Origin: CAYOWQ01 sp964407695
Lineage (GTDB): Bacteria > Planctomycetota > Phycisphaerae > Phycisphaerales > SM1A02
Length of the DNA: 64,000 bases
Direction: 5' to 3'
Assembly: GCA_964407695.1 (NCBI GenBank)
Contig: CAYOWQ010000007.1
Span: forward strand, 1-64,000
The position numbers were made by a program, and so were the translations under genes. Positions 44,461-54,008 of the stretch are shown one piece after another. The notes below the pieces were generated by a model. The model did not search any database and was not told where the DNA came from. It saw only the letters and a list, made by a program, of their open reading frames with translations. Numbering within the stretch: the first letter of the stretch is position 1; every line of letters starts with the position of its first letter.

Positions 44461-44985
44461 ATGGGCCAAGCAAACCCCCAGTCTGATCAATCCGACCTTC
44501 GCGCCTTGCTGGCGCAGCGAGGTCTGCGCTGTACCAAACAGCGCCTCGCGGTCTTCGAGACATTGACCAGGTCGAGAATGCATCCGACGGCAGAGGAGTT
44601 GTATCAGATCGTCAACGAGAAGGATGGAGGCTTGAGCAGGGCCACGGTTTACAACACGCTCAACGCGCTGGCAGATGCCGGACTGGTCCGCCGAATGCCC
44701 TGCGACAACGGACTATTTCGCTTTGACGCCGACCTCTCCGAACATATTCACGTGAGGTATCGCGAGAGCGGTATCGTTCGAGATCTGCCGCATTCGCTTA
44801 AGAACCGGTTGATGTGCGGCTGTTGTCGTGATGCCCTGTCGGCAATTGCCAAAGACCTCGGATTTCAGCCCGACCAGATCACTCTTGAAATCATTGCACG
44901 CGGCCAGGTTGCTGCCGTTGAATCAAATCGCGAGCCGGACCGACTCGGACCGAATGGCGTCGATGCACCGGCCAAGATGCTCTGA
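44461..44985 (+). CDS. Fur-family regulator with degenerate zinc site
   Basis: This 174-residue protein has an N-terminal winged helix of the Fur family (RGLRCTKQRLAVFETL, then HPTAEELYQIVNEKDGGLSRATVYNTLNALADAGLVRRM). The dimerisation domain is unusual: where Fur/PerR proteins read H-H-x-V-x-C-x-x-C-G, this one reads HIHVRYRESG. Both structural-zinc cysteines are replaced by Tyr and Ser. The expected His in the penultimate strand (HxLE) is Ile. An MCGCC cluster occurs instead in an inserted helix. It is divergent from ilvC with a 92-base spacer and converges on the HD gene. Confidence 0.85.
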   Translation: MGQANPQSDQSDLRALLAQRGLRCTKQRLAVFETLTRSRMHPTAEELYQIVNEKDGGLSRATVYNTLNALADAGLVRRMPCDNGLFRFDADLSEHIHVRYRESGIVRDLPHSLKNRLMCGCCRDALSAIAKDLGFQPDQITLEIIARGQVAAVESNREPDRLGPNGVDAPAKML

Positions 44986-45519
44986 TTCATCAACATTCAG
45001 CTGCGCGATTCCCAAGGCGATGTCCTCGCGACTCACCGCCGCGGCGAATGACTTGTCCTTGAGCTTCTTGCGGACGGACTTCACCTCCAGTGAAGCAATC
45101 CCGTCGGGACGCACCTTGGCGCACGCCACGATGAAGCCGGCCAGTTCATCTACGGCGAACAGGGTTTTCGCCATGGGCGAGGATCTCACCACTCCGCTGT
45201 AATCAGCGTGGCCGAGAATGGCCTCGAGGATCTCGCTATCAAACTCGGGATGATTCGCTTTGAGGAATTCGACACCTACGAATGGGTGCTCCTCCCGGCT
45301 CGGATGTCGCTCGTAGTCAAAGTCATGCAGCAGGCCCGCCGCAATCCACCGATCGGCCTGGGTCGGATCAAGGATCGCTGCATAGGAACCCATGCACGCC
45401 GCCACGGCCTCCATGTGCACGCGCAACGATCGATTCTCAATCCATGCCTCCATGAGTCTTCTGGCCTGCTCAACCAACAATGCAGTCTGCCTTTGCAAAA
45501 GTTCGATCCGCCGCGTCAA
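44923..45519 (-). CDS. HD-domain phosphohydrolase
   Basis: This cytosolic HD-superfamily protein has up to 198 residues. The metal site is visible as an N-terminal His in RVHMEAV, then AGLLHDFDYERHP and ILGHAD. Small stand-alone HD proteins of this kind include nucleotidases and the YedJ type; the substrate is unknown. The start is uncertain: TTG 45519 is the outer limit; TTG 45480 has an AAAGG upstream and ATG 45453 would clip the first helix. If 45519 is used, the gene overlaps the upstream membrane-protein gene by 50 bases. Its 3' end overlaps the Fur-family gene by 63 bases on the opposite strand. Confidence 0.78.
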   Translation of the reverse strand: MTRRIELLQRQTALLVEQARRLMEAWIENRSLRVHMEAVAACMGSYAAILDPTQADRWIAAGLLHDFDYERHPSREEHPFVGVEFLKANHPEFDSEILEAILGHADYSGVVRSSPMAKTLFAVDELAGFIVACAKVRPDGIASLEVKSVRKKLKDKSFAAAVSREDIALGIAQLNVDESEHLGRCIDAIRSESVRLAI

Positions 45520-46087
45520 GCAGGCAGGCGCGGGCGATCGATCGCTCGAGGTGTCGCGAGACCCAGAGCAGCCCAGCCACCGCAGGTCCCGCGATGGCGA
45601 CCGCCACGATTCGAGACTGAAGTGTCGCCTGGTCTTCCATGAGCATCGTGAGTCCCCCCATCATGATGGCAAGACCCGAGACATATCCCAGAAAGACCCC
45701 GTGGGCTTGAAACGCGAGCCTCCGACATCCTTTGACGGGACAGAATGCCGGCAACGCAAGCATCATGAGTATCCAGACGGCCACGCCCACGGCCAAAGCG
45801 CCGGCCATGGCTGCGACGCCGCTGTCCGATGGCACTATGCCTCGACTCTGCAGGAAGCCGACGAGAATCGGAGAGAACGCGATCCAGCAGGCGATCCACG
45901 CCACGGGCGACATGATTCGATTGAGCGCCGGCGCCCGAAACCAGGCAGGCTGCCCATCCTTCTCCTGAAGCCAAGCCAGCGGCCAGGTCCGGCCGCACTC
46001 CGGGCAGCGAATGGGATCGATGACCCCTGCGCGCAGATCGTATCCACAACCGGGGCAGGGGCAGGTATGACCAGATGGATGCGACAC
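45470..46087 (-). CDS. Zinc-ribbon multi-pass membrane protein
   Basis: This protein of 205 residues has an N-terminal zinc ribbon (CPCPGCGYDLR, then RCPECGRTW) followed by four hydrophobic segments between about residues 58 and 180. Zinc-ribbon plus membrane layouts of this type (C-GYDLR-x-C-PECG) recur in planctomycete genomes with no assigned function. The start is GTG 46087 with AGGA nine bases upstream. It probably forms one unit with the HD gene downstream. Confidence 0.78.
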   Translation of the reverse strand: MSHPSGHTCPCPGCGYDLRAGVIDPIRCPECGRTWPLAWLQEKDGQPAWFRAPALNRIMSPVAWIACWIAFSPILVGFLQSRGIVPSDSGVAAMAGALAVGVAVWILMMLALPAFCPVKGCRRLAFQAHGVFLGYVSGLAIMMGGLTMLMEDQATLQSRIVAVAIAGPAVAGLLWVSRHLERSIARACLLDAADRTFAKADCIVG

Positions 46088-46165
46088 GAAGCGGTTTCCT
46101 GGTTACGGAATCCGTTCCATTTGTCACTCGAGTTACGGCGGCATCCATGCCCCGCGATGAGACGT

Positions 46166-46909
46166 CTAATGATGCAGGTCTTTGATGAGCCCCTGATATC
46201 GCCGGTCGACAGGCATGAGGAACAACGCAATCGACTCAAAGATTCGCTCGGCGAGCCTTTCGAACTCCGGACCGAACTGCTTGTATTGCTGGTGCAAGTC
46301 CGCCGCCCCCACCTTGGCCTCCTGAAGGTCCTCCGGCGACTCCTTGATCCACTGACGAAGAGTCTCGAAATACGTTTCCGGGTGATACTGGATGCCGTAG
46401 GTTCGCAGGCCGATCGACCACGCCTCAACACGGCAGCGCGGAGAGGAGGCAAGTATCCGGGCGCCGGGCGGCAGGGCTGCAACTTCTTCCCGATGCCACG
46501 CCAACTGGCGACTTTCCCACGCCACTCCAGCGAAAATGGGATCCTCACGGCCGGCCGGAGACAGCGAAACTGGGACAAAGCCAAGATCGATCGGACCATC
46601 CAGTTTCCTGACTTCGCCGCCCAAGGCCTTTGCAGTCAACTGGCAGCCGAGGCAAATGCCAAGGACCGGCAACGCGGCGGCATGAGCCTTGGCAATCATC
46701 GCCATTTCGGCCCGCAGGGCTGGGGAATCGTCGTTTGCTGAATTGGGCCCCCCAAGGCTCACGATGGCATCAACGCCGTCCAGGTCGGAAGGGATGGTAT
46801 CTCGTGAATGGAGGCGAATGACTCGGAGTCGGTGGCCATATCGGGCCAGGACCGCTCCCAACCGGTCCGGGCGGCAGGATGGGGAATGCTCGAAGACGAG
46901 AACCGACAT
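46166..46909 (-). CDS. Class I glutamine amidotransferase-like protein (GMP synthase-like)
   Basis: This 247-residue protein has the class I glutaminase fold. The nucleophile elbow GICLGCQ carries the catalytic Cys, and GIQYHPE provides the His-Glu pair. An N-terminal VLVFEHSPSC strand and SLGGPNSA loop are typical of the stand-alone GuaA-like group used on glutamine or peptide amides. No synthase partner lies next to it. ATG 46909 is well defined. Confidence 0.88.
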   Translation of the reverse strand: MSVLVFEHSPSCRPDRLGAVLARYGHRLRVIRLHSRDTIPSDLDGVDAIVSLGGPNSANDDSPALRAEMAMIAKAHAAALPVLGICLGCQLTAKALGGEVRKLDGPIDLGFVPVSLSPAGREDPIFAGVAWESRQLAWHREEVAALPPGARILASSPRCRVEAWSIGLRTYGIQYHPETYFETLRQWIKESPEDLQEAKVGAADLHQQYKQFGPEFERLAERIFESIALFLMPVDRRYQGLIKDLHH

Positions 46910-47087
46910 TGTTCTACCTCGTGGGAGTCCAAAGGGCGCCGGACTTTGCGGCGAGGCAGCCTACACTGCCCATGATCGCACGACAAGCAAACAAAACTTG
47001 CGCGACGTGTCATAATTGCAGTCCGTAGGCGTTAGCCATGTGTCCGCCGGCATTCCGTCGGCCTCACGTCCACAGAAGGAACAACTC

Positions 47088-48794
47088 ATGCCAGTCGATT
47101 CGCTGCGTCAAAGGTTTGGATTGGGGGCATCCACGGCCGTCATTACAGCTCTCGCTTGGGCCGGAGCTCCGGTGCTGGCACAGACGCCTGCGCCACCGCC
47201 CCCGCCGCAAGGCGACGGTAGCCGCGAGCAACCTCGCGGAGACGGACAACAGGAAGGGCAGCGGCGAGATCGGGGGCCGGGTGGTCGGGGATTCGGGGGC
47301 CGAATCGGCGGGTTCGCTCGATTCAACGAGATCTTCGAGCCTGACGTCCTGCGTTCTGACATTCCGCTAATGGTCGATGGTCTAAACCTCAGTGAAAATC
47401 AACAGGAGGTAATCGAGGTCCTGTACGAGACCTATGACGCAGCCTACCGGGCAAAGTCCGAGCCATTGCAGGAGGAATTGAAGGATAGCGGCCGCCAGAT
47501 TTTTGAATCCATGGTGACTCCGGAGATGCAGGACCGGATCCGCCAGGAGTTTCGCCGTGGGTTTGAAGAATTCCAACGCATGCGGGAATCCGGCAACGAA
47601 ATGGACCAGGAGCAGATGCGCGCCGCCGTCGCAGAACGGATGCAGGCCCTCCAGACCGAGCTTCAGCAGATGCGCGAGGAATCCGGAGACGCCAAGAGGA
47701 TTGACAAGTTGCTGTCAGAACTCCTTCGGAAAATAGATGCATTTCGTGCGGACAAGCGCCAGCTTCGCGAAGAGTTTCTCTCAAGCGCTCGAAGCCAATT
47801 GGATGCCACGCAGAGCGCCGATTGGCCGGCAATCGATCGAAAGCTGACTCGACTCAAGTCGCTTCCGAAGGGACGACTCTCCGGCGAGTCGGTCGATCTC
47901 CTGAGCATCGTGGAGAAGTTGGACCTTGACGAAGCAACCCGCGACAAGCTGATGCCGACCATGGTTGAGTACGAAGGGGCCATTGACCTGGCGCTGCGGC
48001 AGCGGGACGAACGACTTGCATCCGGCGAAAGCCAGCTCTTCCGAGCGGTCACGCAGGGAAAGGTCAATGAAGCGACTCAGATCATGGATCGCCAGACCAA
48101 CGCCCATATTGCCGTGCGTGATCTCAATGACATGTATACGAACATGATGGCTTCCAGCATGAATGACGCCCTCGCAAAGGCATTTCGCCAGAAGGTCTGG
48201 AGCGAATCCTTTGAGCGGCTGTATCGTCCGACCTACACACAACAGATCATCGAATCCATCCGTGCCATGGAAGAGCTTGATCAAGCCATCCTGCTCTCAG
48301 TGAAAGAGATTGAAAGCCGCTTCCTGGTTGAACTCGACATGGTCAACCAGAAGGTCATGGCCGCCAGTCGCAAACAGGAGCCCAAGGAACTGTCACGCCA
48401 GGCAGAACAGGCGGCGGATTTCTTCTCCGGCAACCTTGTTGATTCGATGCGAGGCGGGCCGTTTGGCGGCCGCGACGAGAATGACCCGGTCGAGAAGGCC
48501 ATGAGTGATCGACGCGACCTTGACGAACGATATGCGAATCAACTCAAGGGGCTCCTGCGTGAAGATCAGGTTGCGCTCCTTCCTGAGAGACGTCAACGCG
48601 GCGGGCGGGGCGGATTCGGAGGAGGCGGACCGGGCGGCGGCGGTTGGCAGAACATGTCACCGGAGCAGCAGAAAGAGGTCCTCAAGAGATTTGATACCAA
48701 CGGCGACGGACAGCTCGACGATACCGAACGGCAGTCGATGATCGAATCATTCCGACGACAGTTCCGCGATCGCCAGGAGGGCCAGGCAGGCTAA
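47088..48794 (+). CDS. Secreted helical protein with terminal EF-hand
   Basis: This exported protein of 568 residues has a signal peptide (to about residue 31, ending VLAQ). A low-complexity Pro/Gln then Arg/Gly region leads into a long alpha-helical body (LSENQQEVIEVLYETYDAAYRAK and many Glu/Arg/Gln heptads, like CpxP/Spy-type stress chaperones). A glycine-rich stretch follows, and a single EF-hand ends the protein (FDTNGDGQLDDTE). ATG 47088 has AAGGA eight bases upstream. The 3' end touches that of rtcB by four bases. The function is unknown; a periplasmic chaperone or cell-surface scaffold is an inference from the helical pattern. Confidence 0.8.
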   Translation: MPVDSLRQRFGLGASTAVITALAWAGAPVLAQTPAPPPPPQGDGSREQPRGDGQQEGQRRDRGPGGRGFGGRIGGFARFNEIFEPDVLRSDIPLMVDGLNLSENQQEVIEVLYETYDAAYRAKSEPLQEELKDSGRQIFESMVTPEMQDRIRQEFRRGFEEFQRMRESGNEMDQEQMRAAVAERMQALQTELQQMREESGDAKRIDKLLSELLRKIDAFRADKRQLREEFLSSARSQLDATQSADWPAIDRKLTRLKSLPKGRLSGESVDLLSIVEKLDLDEATRDKLMPTMVEYEGAIDLALRQRDERLASGESQLFRAVTQGKVNEATQIMDRQTNAHIAVRDLNDMYTNMMASSMNDALAKAFRQKVWSESFERLYRPTYTQQIIESIRAMEELDQAILLSVKEIESRFLVELDMVNQKVMAASRKQEPKELSRQAEQAADFFSGNLVDSMRGGPFGGRDENDPVEKAMSDRRDLDERYANQLKGLLREDQVALLPERRQRGGRGGFGGGGPGGGGWQNMSPEQQKEVLKRFDTNGDGQLDDTERQSMIESFRRQFRDRQEGQAG

Positions 48795-50182
48795 TCCTCA
48801 GGCTGCTCGCCCTCGGGCGCCATTTTCACAATCTTCGGATCGAATCTCGCGATCACATCCACGAGGTCATGTTGAGCGGCCATGACCTCGTGGATGTCTT
48901 TATAGACCATTGGAATCTCGTCAAGACCCGCGCTGATGAGGTGCACCCCCGCTCGTTGAAGTCGATCCACAACCATGTGCCACCGAAAGCTGTTGCGTGC
49001 CTGTGTGCGAGACATCGCCCTTCCCGCCCCATGCGACGCGGAGGCCAGCGACGCTGGTTCGCCGCGACCTCGAACCACGAATCCCGGACTGGCCATCGAT
49101 CCAGGAATGACTCCAAGCACCCCAGCGCCTGCAGGGGTTGCTCCTTTTCGATGAACAACGACAGGCTTGCCGCCATTGATCCCCGCATGGTCCTCGCGCC
49201 AGGCGAAGTTGTGATGGTTCTCAACTCCGGCGATAACAGCTGCACCAAGATGAGCTGCAATTGAACTGTGAATGATGGCGTGATTCGCCGCGGCGTATCG
49301 GCCCATCAACTCCATGGCGAGCCAGTATTCCTGCCCAACCTCTGAATCGAGGTTGAGCCAGGCCAGGCGGCGCATGTCGGGCGGGAGGTCAGGGTGCTCT
49401 GCCATCGCCAATTTTGAGTAATGATCCGCCACCGCTGCTCCGCTGCCGCGACTTCCACTGTGAGACAGCAGCGCGAGATACTCGCCCACCTCGAGTTCAA
49501 GGTCGGGTTGATCCAGCGTCAGAACTCCGAACTCAACAAAATGGTTTCCCGAGCCACTGGTACCGAGTTGGCTCCAGGCCTTGTCCTTGAGCCGATTCGT
49601 CACCGGAGAAGTCGACCAGTCGGCATCCATGACTTCGTGTTCGTGCCGCTTGCGGAACGAGCCGCCGACCCCAAATCGCGTGTGTGCTTCGATGGCCTCA
49701 ACGAGGTGATCGCGTCGATTCTGAATTGCTTCCACAGGAATATCGAAGACGGTCAGCTTCATTCGGCAGGCGATATCCACCCCGACGGCATACGGAATGA
49801 CGGCGTTGTCCGTGGCAAGGACGCCGCCGATAGGCAGTCCGTATCCCACATGCGCATCGGGCATAAGCGCACCGGCAACGGCCACAGGCAACCGACAGGC
49901 CGCCTCAATTTGAGCCACCGACGAAGGGTCGAGATCGCTCCCCCACTGCCTCCAGGGAGCGGAGTCCGTCCGAGGTCGATCGTCCCCCACCATACGCTTC
50001 GCGAAACTGCCAAAGATGGGGTCGTCTCCGTAAAGGTGTGGCGCCCGCACGACACGTCGAACTGCGTCGCGCAAGGCATCGCCTCGCAGGCCGTTCATGG
50101 CCGCGTTGGCGATGGCCTCCATCGCTGATCGCATGATGGCGCCCTCGGGGACGCCAAGGTTGTGAAGCTCTCGTGCCTTCAT
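48791..50182 (-). CDS. rtcB: RtcB-type RNA ligase
   Basis: RtcB joins 2',3'-cyclic phosphate and 5'-OH RNA ends with GTP and manganese. The whole catalytic set is present: DAHVGYG, GVDIACRM (cysteine metal ligand), SGNHFVEF, HSGSRG, HNFAWRE and the guanylylated-His region ASHGAGRAMSR. With the start at ATG 50182 it has 463 residues; ATG 50209 (472 residues) and a further upstream frame to 50236 are also possible. It is divergent from the oxoprolinase gene with start codons only about 40 bases apart. An archease gene is not seen. Confidence 0.9.
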   Translation of the reverse strand: MKARELHNLGVPEGAIMRSAMEAIANAAMNGLRGDALRDAVRRVVRAPHLYGDDPIFGSFAKRMVGDDRPRTDSAPWRQWGSDLDPSSVAQIEAACRLPVAVAGALMPDAHVGYGLPIGGVLATDNAVIPYAVGVDIACRMKLTVFDIPVEAIQNRRDHLVEAIEAHTRFGVGGSFRKRHEHEVMDADWSTSPVTNRLKDKAWSQLGTSGSGNHFVEFGVLTLDQPDLELEVGEYLALLSHSGSRGSGAAVADHYSKLAMAEHPDLPPDMRRLAWLNLDSEVGQEYWLAMELMGRYAAANHAIIHSSIAAHLGAAVIAGVENHHNFAWREDHAGINGGKPVVVHRKGATPAGAGVLGVIPGSMASPGFVVRGRGEPASLASASHGAGRAMSRTQARNSFRWHMVVDRLQRAGVHLISAGLDEIPMVYKDIHEVMAAQHDLVDVIARFDPKIVKMAPEGEQPED

Positions 50183-50220
50183 GGTGGATGTTGGAGTGGA
50201 TGCTACCATCGCCGGATTCA

Positions 50221-53200
50221 ATGGGCGTCGACTCAATGCATCGATGGCAACTCTTCGTCGATACCGGCGGGACGTTTACGGATTGCCTTGGGCAATCCCC
50301 CGAAGGAGTGCTTTCCCGAGCCAAGGTGCTCAGCCATTCCGCGCTGCGTGCTCGCGTGGTTGAGATGTTCGATGGCCGGCGCTTTTCAATCAACCACACC
50401 TGGGCATGGACGGCGGGAATCCTCACCGGGAGTCGATGTCGGCGGACGGGAGATTCGCACCATTCCCTCGTTGTTGCAGAGGCGCCTGAACACAGCCTTC
50501 TCGAGACCGATGGTGATCCGTTCTTCAACCCGGGCGACACCATCGAATTCGAGTTCGATGAAGCAGCTCCGATTCTGGGGGCGCGCCTGCTGACCTCCAC
50601 GCCGCTGAATCGCCCGCTTCCTCCGATCGACATGCGGCTGGCCACCACCATCGCCACCAACGCTCTTCTTGAGCGCGACATCGAGCCAACAGCCTTTTTC
50701 GCCACTGCTGGTTTCGCCGATCTGCTTGAGATCGGGGATCAGCGCCGACCGGACCTCTTTGCCATTCATGTCGTCAAGCCACCGCTCATTCACAGCGTCA
50801 GCGTCGAGGTCGACGAGCGGGTTGCAGCCGACGGCACGGTTCTCCGACCCATCAATCGAGACCGCCTCCTGCACGACGCGCGGCGGGTTGTTGGTTCGGG
50901 AATCACCGCGGCCGCAGTGTGCCTGATCCACGCGGATCTGCGTCCTGATCACGAGCGAGTCGCCCGTGAGATTCTTCTTGAAGCCGGCTTTCGGCACATC
51001 TCACTCTCCTGCGAATTGTCCGGCCGAGCCGGGTACCTCATCCGAAGTCAGACCGCAGTTGCCAATGCCGCGTTGGCCCCGCGCGTTGAATCCTATGTGA
51101 CGGGCATCTTGAGCAAACTTCAGGACGGTCGGATCTCCCTGATGTCGAGCAGCGGCGGGCTGGGAACGACTGGATCAATCCATCCCAAAGACCTCCTTCT
51201 CAGCGGGCCTGCCGGCGGTGTCATTGGAGCGCGTGCTGCGGCTCGTCAACTCGGAGTGACGAAGGTACTGGCGCTCGACATGGGAGGCACCAGTACGGAT
51301 GTCTCCCGGATCGACGAGCAGCTTGATCTCCGATTTGAAATCGAGGTCGGTGATGTCTCGCTTTCCTCGCCGACGTTGGCCATTGAGACTGTCGCCGCGG
51401 GAGGCGGATCGATCTGCTGGATCGATGGCGATCGATTGCGCGTCGGCCCGCGAAGCGCTGGCGCCAAGCCCGGCCCGGCGTCCTATGGCGCAGGCGGCCC
51501 ATTGACCTTGACCGACATTCATCTGCTCATGGGGCGCCTCGACCCCAGCATTTCCGGAACGCCGCTCAGCATCGGCGCTGCCCGGGATGCCCTTCGGCGG
51601 ACCTTGGTGGAGAGCAAGGTACACCTGGATGAGTCTGAGTTGATAGCCGGATTCATGGAAGTCGCCAATGAACGGCTGACCGAGGCAATCCGCACGGTCT
51701 CGGTCAGGCGAGGATTCGAACCCGCGGACCATGCGTTGCTGGCCTTTGGGGGGGCCGGTGGGCTTCATGCCTGCGCAATTGCCGAACGACTGGGAATCAG
51801 CAGCATCATTCTTCCTGCGGACGCCGGAATTCTCAGCGCCAGAGGACTCGCTCACGCCGCCATCGATGGAATGGCGGAAAGGGAGCTGCATCTGGAGGCG
51901 GATTCCGTGAGTTGGTCGCACCTCTTCCACGGAACAGATCTCCAAGCCATTGAGAATGCGAGCCAGTCCGGCGCGGCTCCCTCAGATCTTTCCATCGTTC
52001 GGCGACAGGCCGACTTTGGATATGCCGGCCTCGAAGGCACGCTGACCATCGATATCGATGGTTCAGATCCATGCCGTGCATTCACTGAACACTATCAAGA
52101 CGTGTACGGGGACGTTCCTCGTGGCCGCCGCATGATCGTGCACCGAATTCGATCGTTTGCACTGGACCGCCCACGATTCACTCAACCGTCTCCTATCGAC
52201 TCGCCCATCCTCACCGAGCGCCTGGAGGGGCCGCGACTGCTGGCAACACCGCACAGCAGCGCCTGGATCGCTCAAGGCTGGCAGGGCAATCGATTCTCAG
52301 ACGGATCAGTTCTGCTGCAGAATTCCGCCTCAGCGCCGAACCATCAGACTGATTCCCGGGCCTCGCAATATGAGGTGGACATCTGTCGTCTTGAAGCGAT
52401 TGCCAGAGATATGGGCGTGATGCTGCAGCGCACATCAGTTTCCACAAACGTCAAGGAACGCCTGGACTATTCATGCGCATTGCTCGATCAGCACGCGGAA
52501 CTCATCGTCAACGCACCGCACGTCCCGGTCCATCTCGGGTCGTTGGGCGTCTGTGTTCGTGCAGTTCGCGATACCCTCAGACTTGATCCGGGTGACATCG
52601 TCATCACGAATCACCCGGCCTTTGGCGGATCGCATCTTCCGGATATCTCGCTCGTGGCGGCGGTGTGGTCAGACGACAAAAAGCTCATTGGCTACGTTGC
52701 AGCGAGGGCGCATCATGCGGAGATCGGCGGCATTCTGCCAGGCTCCCTTCCCCCCGAGGCGAGTCGGCTGGTCGAAGAGGGCGTGATCATTCGGCCTGCA
52801 TACCTCAGCCGTGCGGGGGTGGTGGAATTGGATCGAATCGCTTCGTTGCTGACTGCCGGCACCTTTCCAAGCCGCGCCGTCGATGACAATCTTGCCGACA
52901 TACGCGCCGGCATGGCCGCGATTCGCTTCGGTGTATCCATGCTTCGCACCTACGCCCAGCATGTGGGCCTCGAACGGTTGCACCGACACATGTCGCAGTT
53001 GAAGACCCGCGCTGCATCGCTGGTCAGCGATCGCGTCGCCCGTTGCAAGCCTGCAGCGGTCGTCGAAGCTCTGGATGATGGCAGCGAGATTCACATTCGC
53101 TTCACCCCAGGCCCCGAGTCCGCAACGCTCAACTTCGCCGGCACCTGTTCACGCCACCCGCGGAATCTCAACGCCACGGCCGCCATCGTGCGAAGTGCGG

Positions 53201-53895
53201 TGATCTATGTGCTCCGGCTGCTGGCCGGGGAGCGCGTGCCGCTGAATGAAGGATTGATGTGGCCAATCAGACTTGAGGTGCCCGCGGATTGCATGCTTGC
53301 ACCGGATTTCCCGGGTGACGATGGGGCATGCCCCGCGGTCGGCGCTGGGAATACGGAGACCAGCCAGAGACTCGTCAACGGACTGATACGACTGCTTGGC
53401 CTCGCGGCCGATAGCCAGGGGACCATGAACAATGTGGTGTTCGGAAATTCACGGTTCGGCTACTACGAGACTGTTGGAGGCGGAGTCGGGGGAAGTCCCC
53501 ATGGCCGAGGCGCAGACGCCGTTCATTCCCACATGACGAATACGCGCATTACCGATGTCGAAATCATCGAGCGGCGATATCCGGTTCGAATTGATCGATT
53601 TCGAGTTCGGCGGGGTTCAGGGGGCGATGGCATTTATCAAGGCGGCGACGGCATCGAGCGACACTATCGATTTCTCGAACCGGTCTCGCTTGCGGTTATC
53701 GGTCAGCACCGGACGAATGGACCTGCCGGAGCATCCGGGGGCGCGCCCGGCAGGCCGGCTCGACAGACACTCCTGCGAGCGGATGAGTCCTTCGAGTCCT
53801 TGTCCATTTCCAACACGGTGCACTTGAAAGCCGGAGACCAACTGGTCTTGGAAACTCCGGGCGGTGGCGGCTGGGGAACTCCCCGGTCAATGTAA
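50221..53895 (+). CDS. 5-oxoprolinase/hydantoinase A-B fusion
   Basis: This protein of 1224 residues fuses HyuA (about residues 1-690) and HyuB (about 700-1220). The HyuA half has the ASKHA ATPase motifs VDTGGTFTDC and MGGTSTDVSRID. The HyuB half begins DICRLEAIARDMGVMLQRTS and contains NAPHVPVHLGS, HPAFGGSHLPD and ARAHHAEIGG. The fused layout is that of ATP-dependent 5-oxoprolinase (OplaH), which opens 5-oxoproline to glutamate. Substrates such as hydantoin or acetone cannot be excluded. Two ATG codons (50221 and 50236) precede HRWQLFVDTGG. It is divergent from rtcB. Confidence 0.9.
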   Translation: MGVDSMHRWQLFVDTGGTFTDCLGQSPEGVLSRAKVLSHSALRARVVEMFDGRRFSINHTWAWTAGILTGSRCRRTGDSHHSLVVAEAPEHSLLETDGDPFFNPGDTIEFEFDEAAPILGARLLTSTPLNRPLPPIDMRLATTIATNALLERDIEPTAFFATAGFADLLEIGDQRRPDLFAIHVVKPPLIHSVSVEVDERVAADGTVLRPINRDRLLHDARRVVGSGITAAAVCLIHADLRPDHERVAREILLEAGFRHISLSCELSGRAGYLIRSQTAVANAALAPRVESYVTGILSKLQDGRISLMSSSGGLGTTGSIHPKDLLLSGPAGGVIGARAAARQLGVTKVLALDMGGTSTDVSRIDEQLDLRFEIEVGDVSLSSPTLAIETVAAGGGSICWIDGDRLRVGPRSAGAKPGPASYGAGGPLTLTDIHLLMGRLDPSISGTPLSIGAARDALRRTLVESKVHLDESELIAGFMEVANERLTEAIRTVSVRRGFEPADHALLAFGGAGGLHACAIAERLGISSIILPADAGILSARGLAHAAIDGMAERELHLEADSVSWSHLFHGTDLQAIENASQSGAAPSDLSIVRRQADFGYAGLEGTLTIDIDGSDPCRAFTEHYQDVYGDVPRGRRMIVHRIRSFALDRPRFTQPSPIDSPILTERLEGPRLLATPHSSAWIAQGWQGNRFSDGSVLLQNSASAPNHQTDSRASQYEVDICRLEAIARDMGVMLQRTSVSTNVKERLDYSCALLDQHAELIVNAPHVPVHLGSLGVCVRAVRDTLRLDPGDIVITNHPAFGGSHLPDISLVAAVWSDDKKLIGYVAARAHHAEIGGILPGSLPPEASRLVEEGVIIRPAYLSRAGVVELDRIASLLTAGTFPSRAVDDNLADIRAGMAAIRFGVSMLRTYAQHVGLERLHRHMSQLKTRAASLVSDRVARCKPAAVVEALDDGSEIHIRFTPGPESATLNFAGTCSRHPRNLNATAAIVRSAVIYVLRLLAGERVPLNEGLMWPIRLEVPADCMLAPDFPGDDGACPAVGAGNTETSQRLVNGLIRLLGLAADSQGTMNNVVFGNSRFGYYETVGGGVGGSPHGRGADAVHSHMTNTRITDVEIIERRYPVRIDRFRVRRGSGGDGIYQGGDGIERHYRFLEPVSLAVIGQHRTNGPAGASGGAPGRPARQTLLRADESFESLSISNTVHLKAGDQLVLETPGGGGWGTPRSM

Positions 53896-54008
53896 ATCGA
53901 GGGAAGTCGCACGGCCTGGTCGGCGCAATGCGGCCCAATCCGGGGCGGTTCAATTGCCTTGATCGCAATTCGTGTCATGCTGGAATTGACACTTCGAACT
54001 CTTCAGAA

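Noticed and set aside
45392..46741. 449-aa plus-strand frame over the HD, zinc-ribbon and GATase genes
   Set aside because: Arg/His-rich, no homology; three supported genes lie on the other strand.
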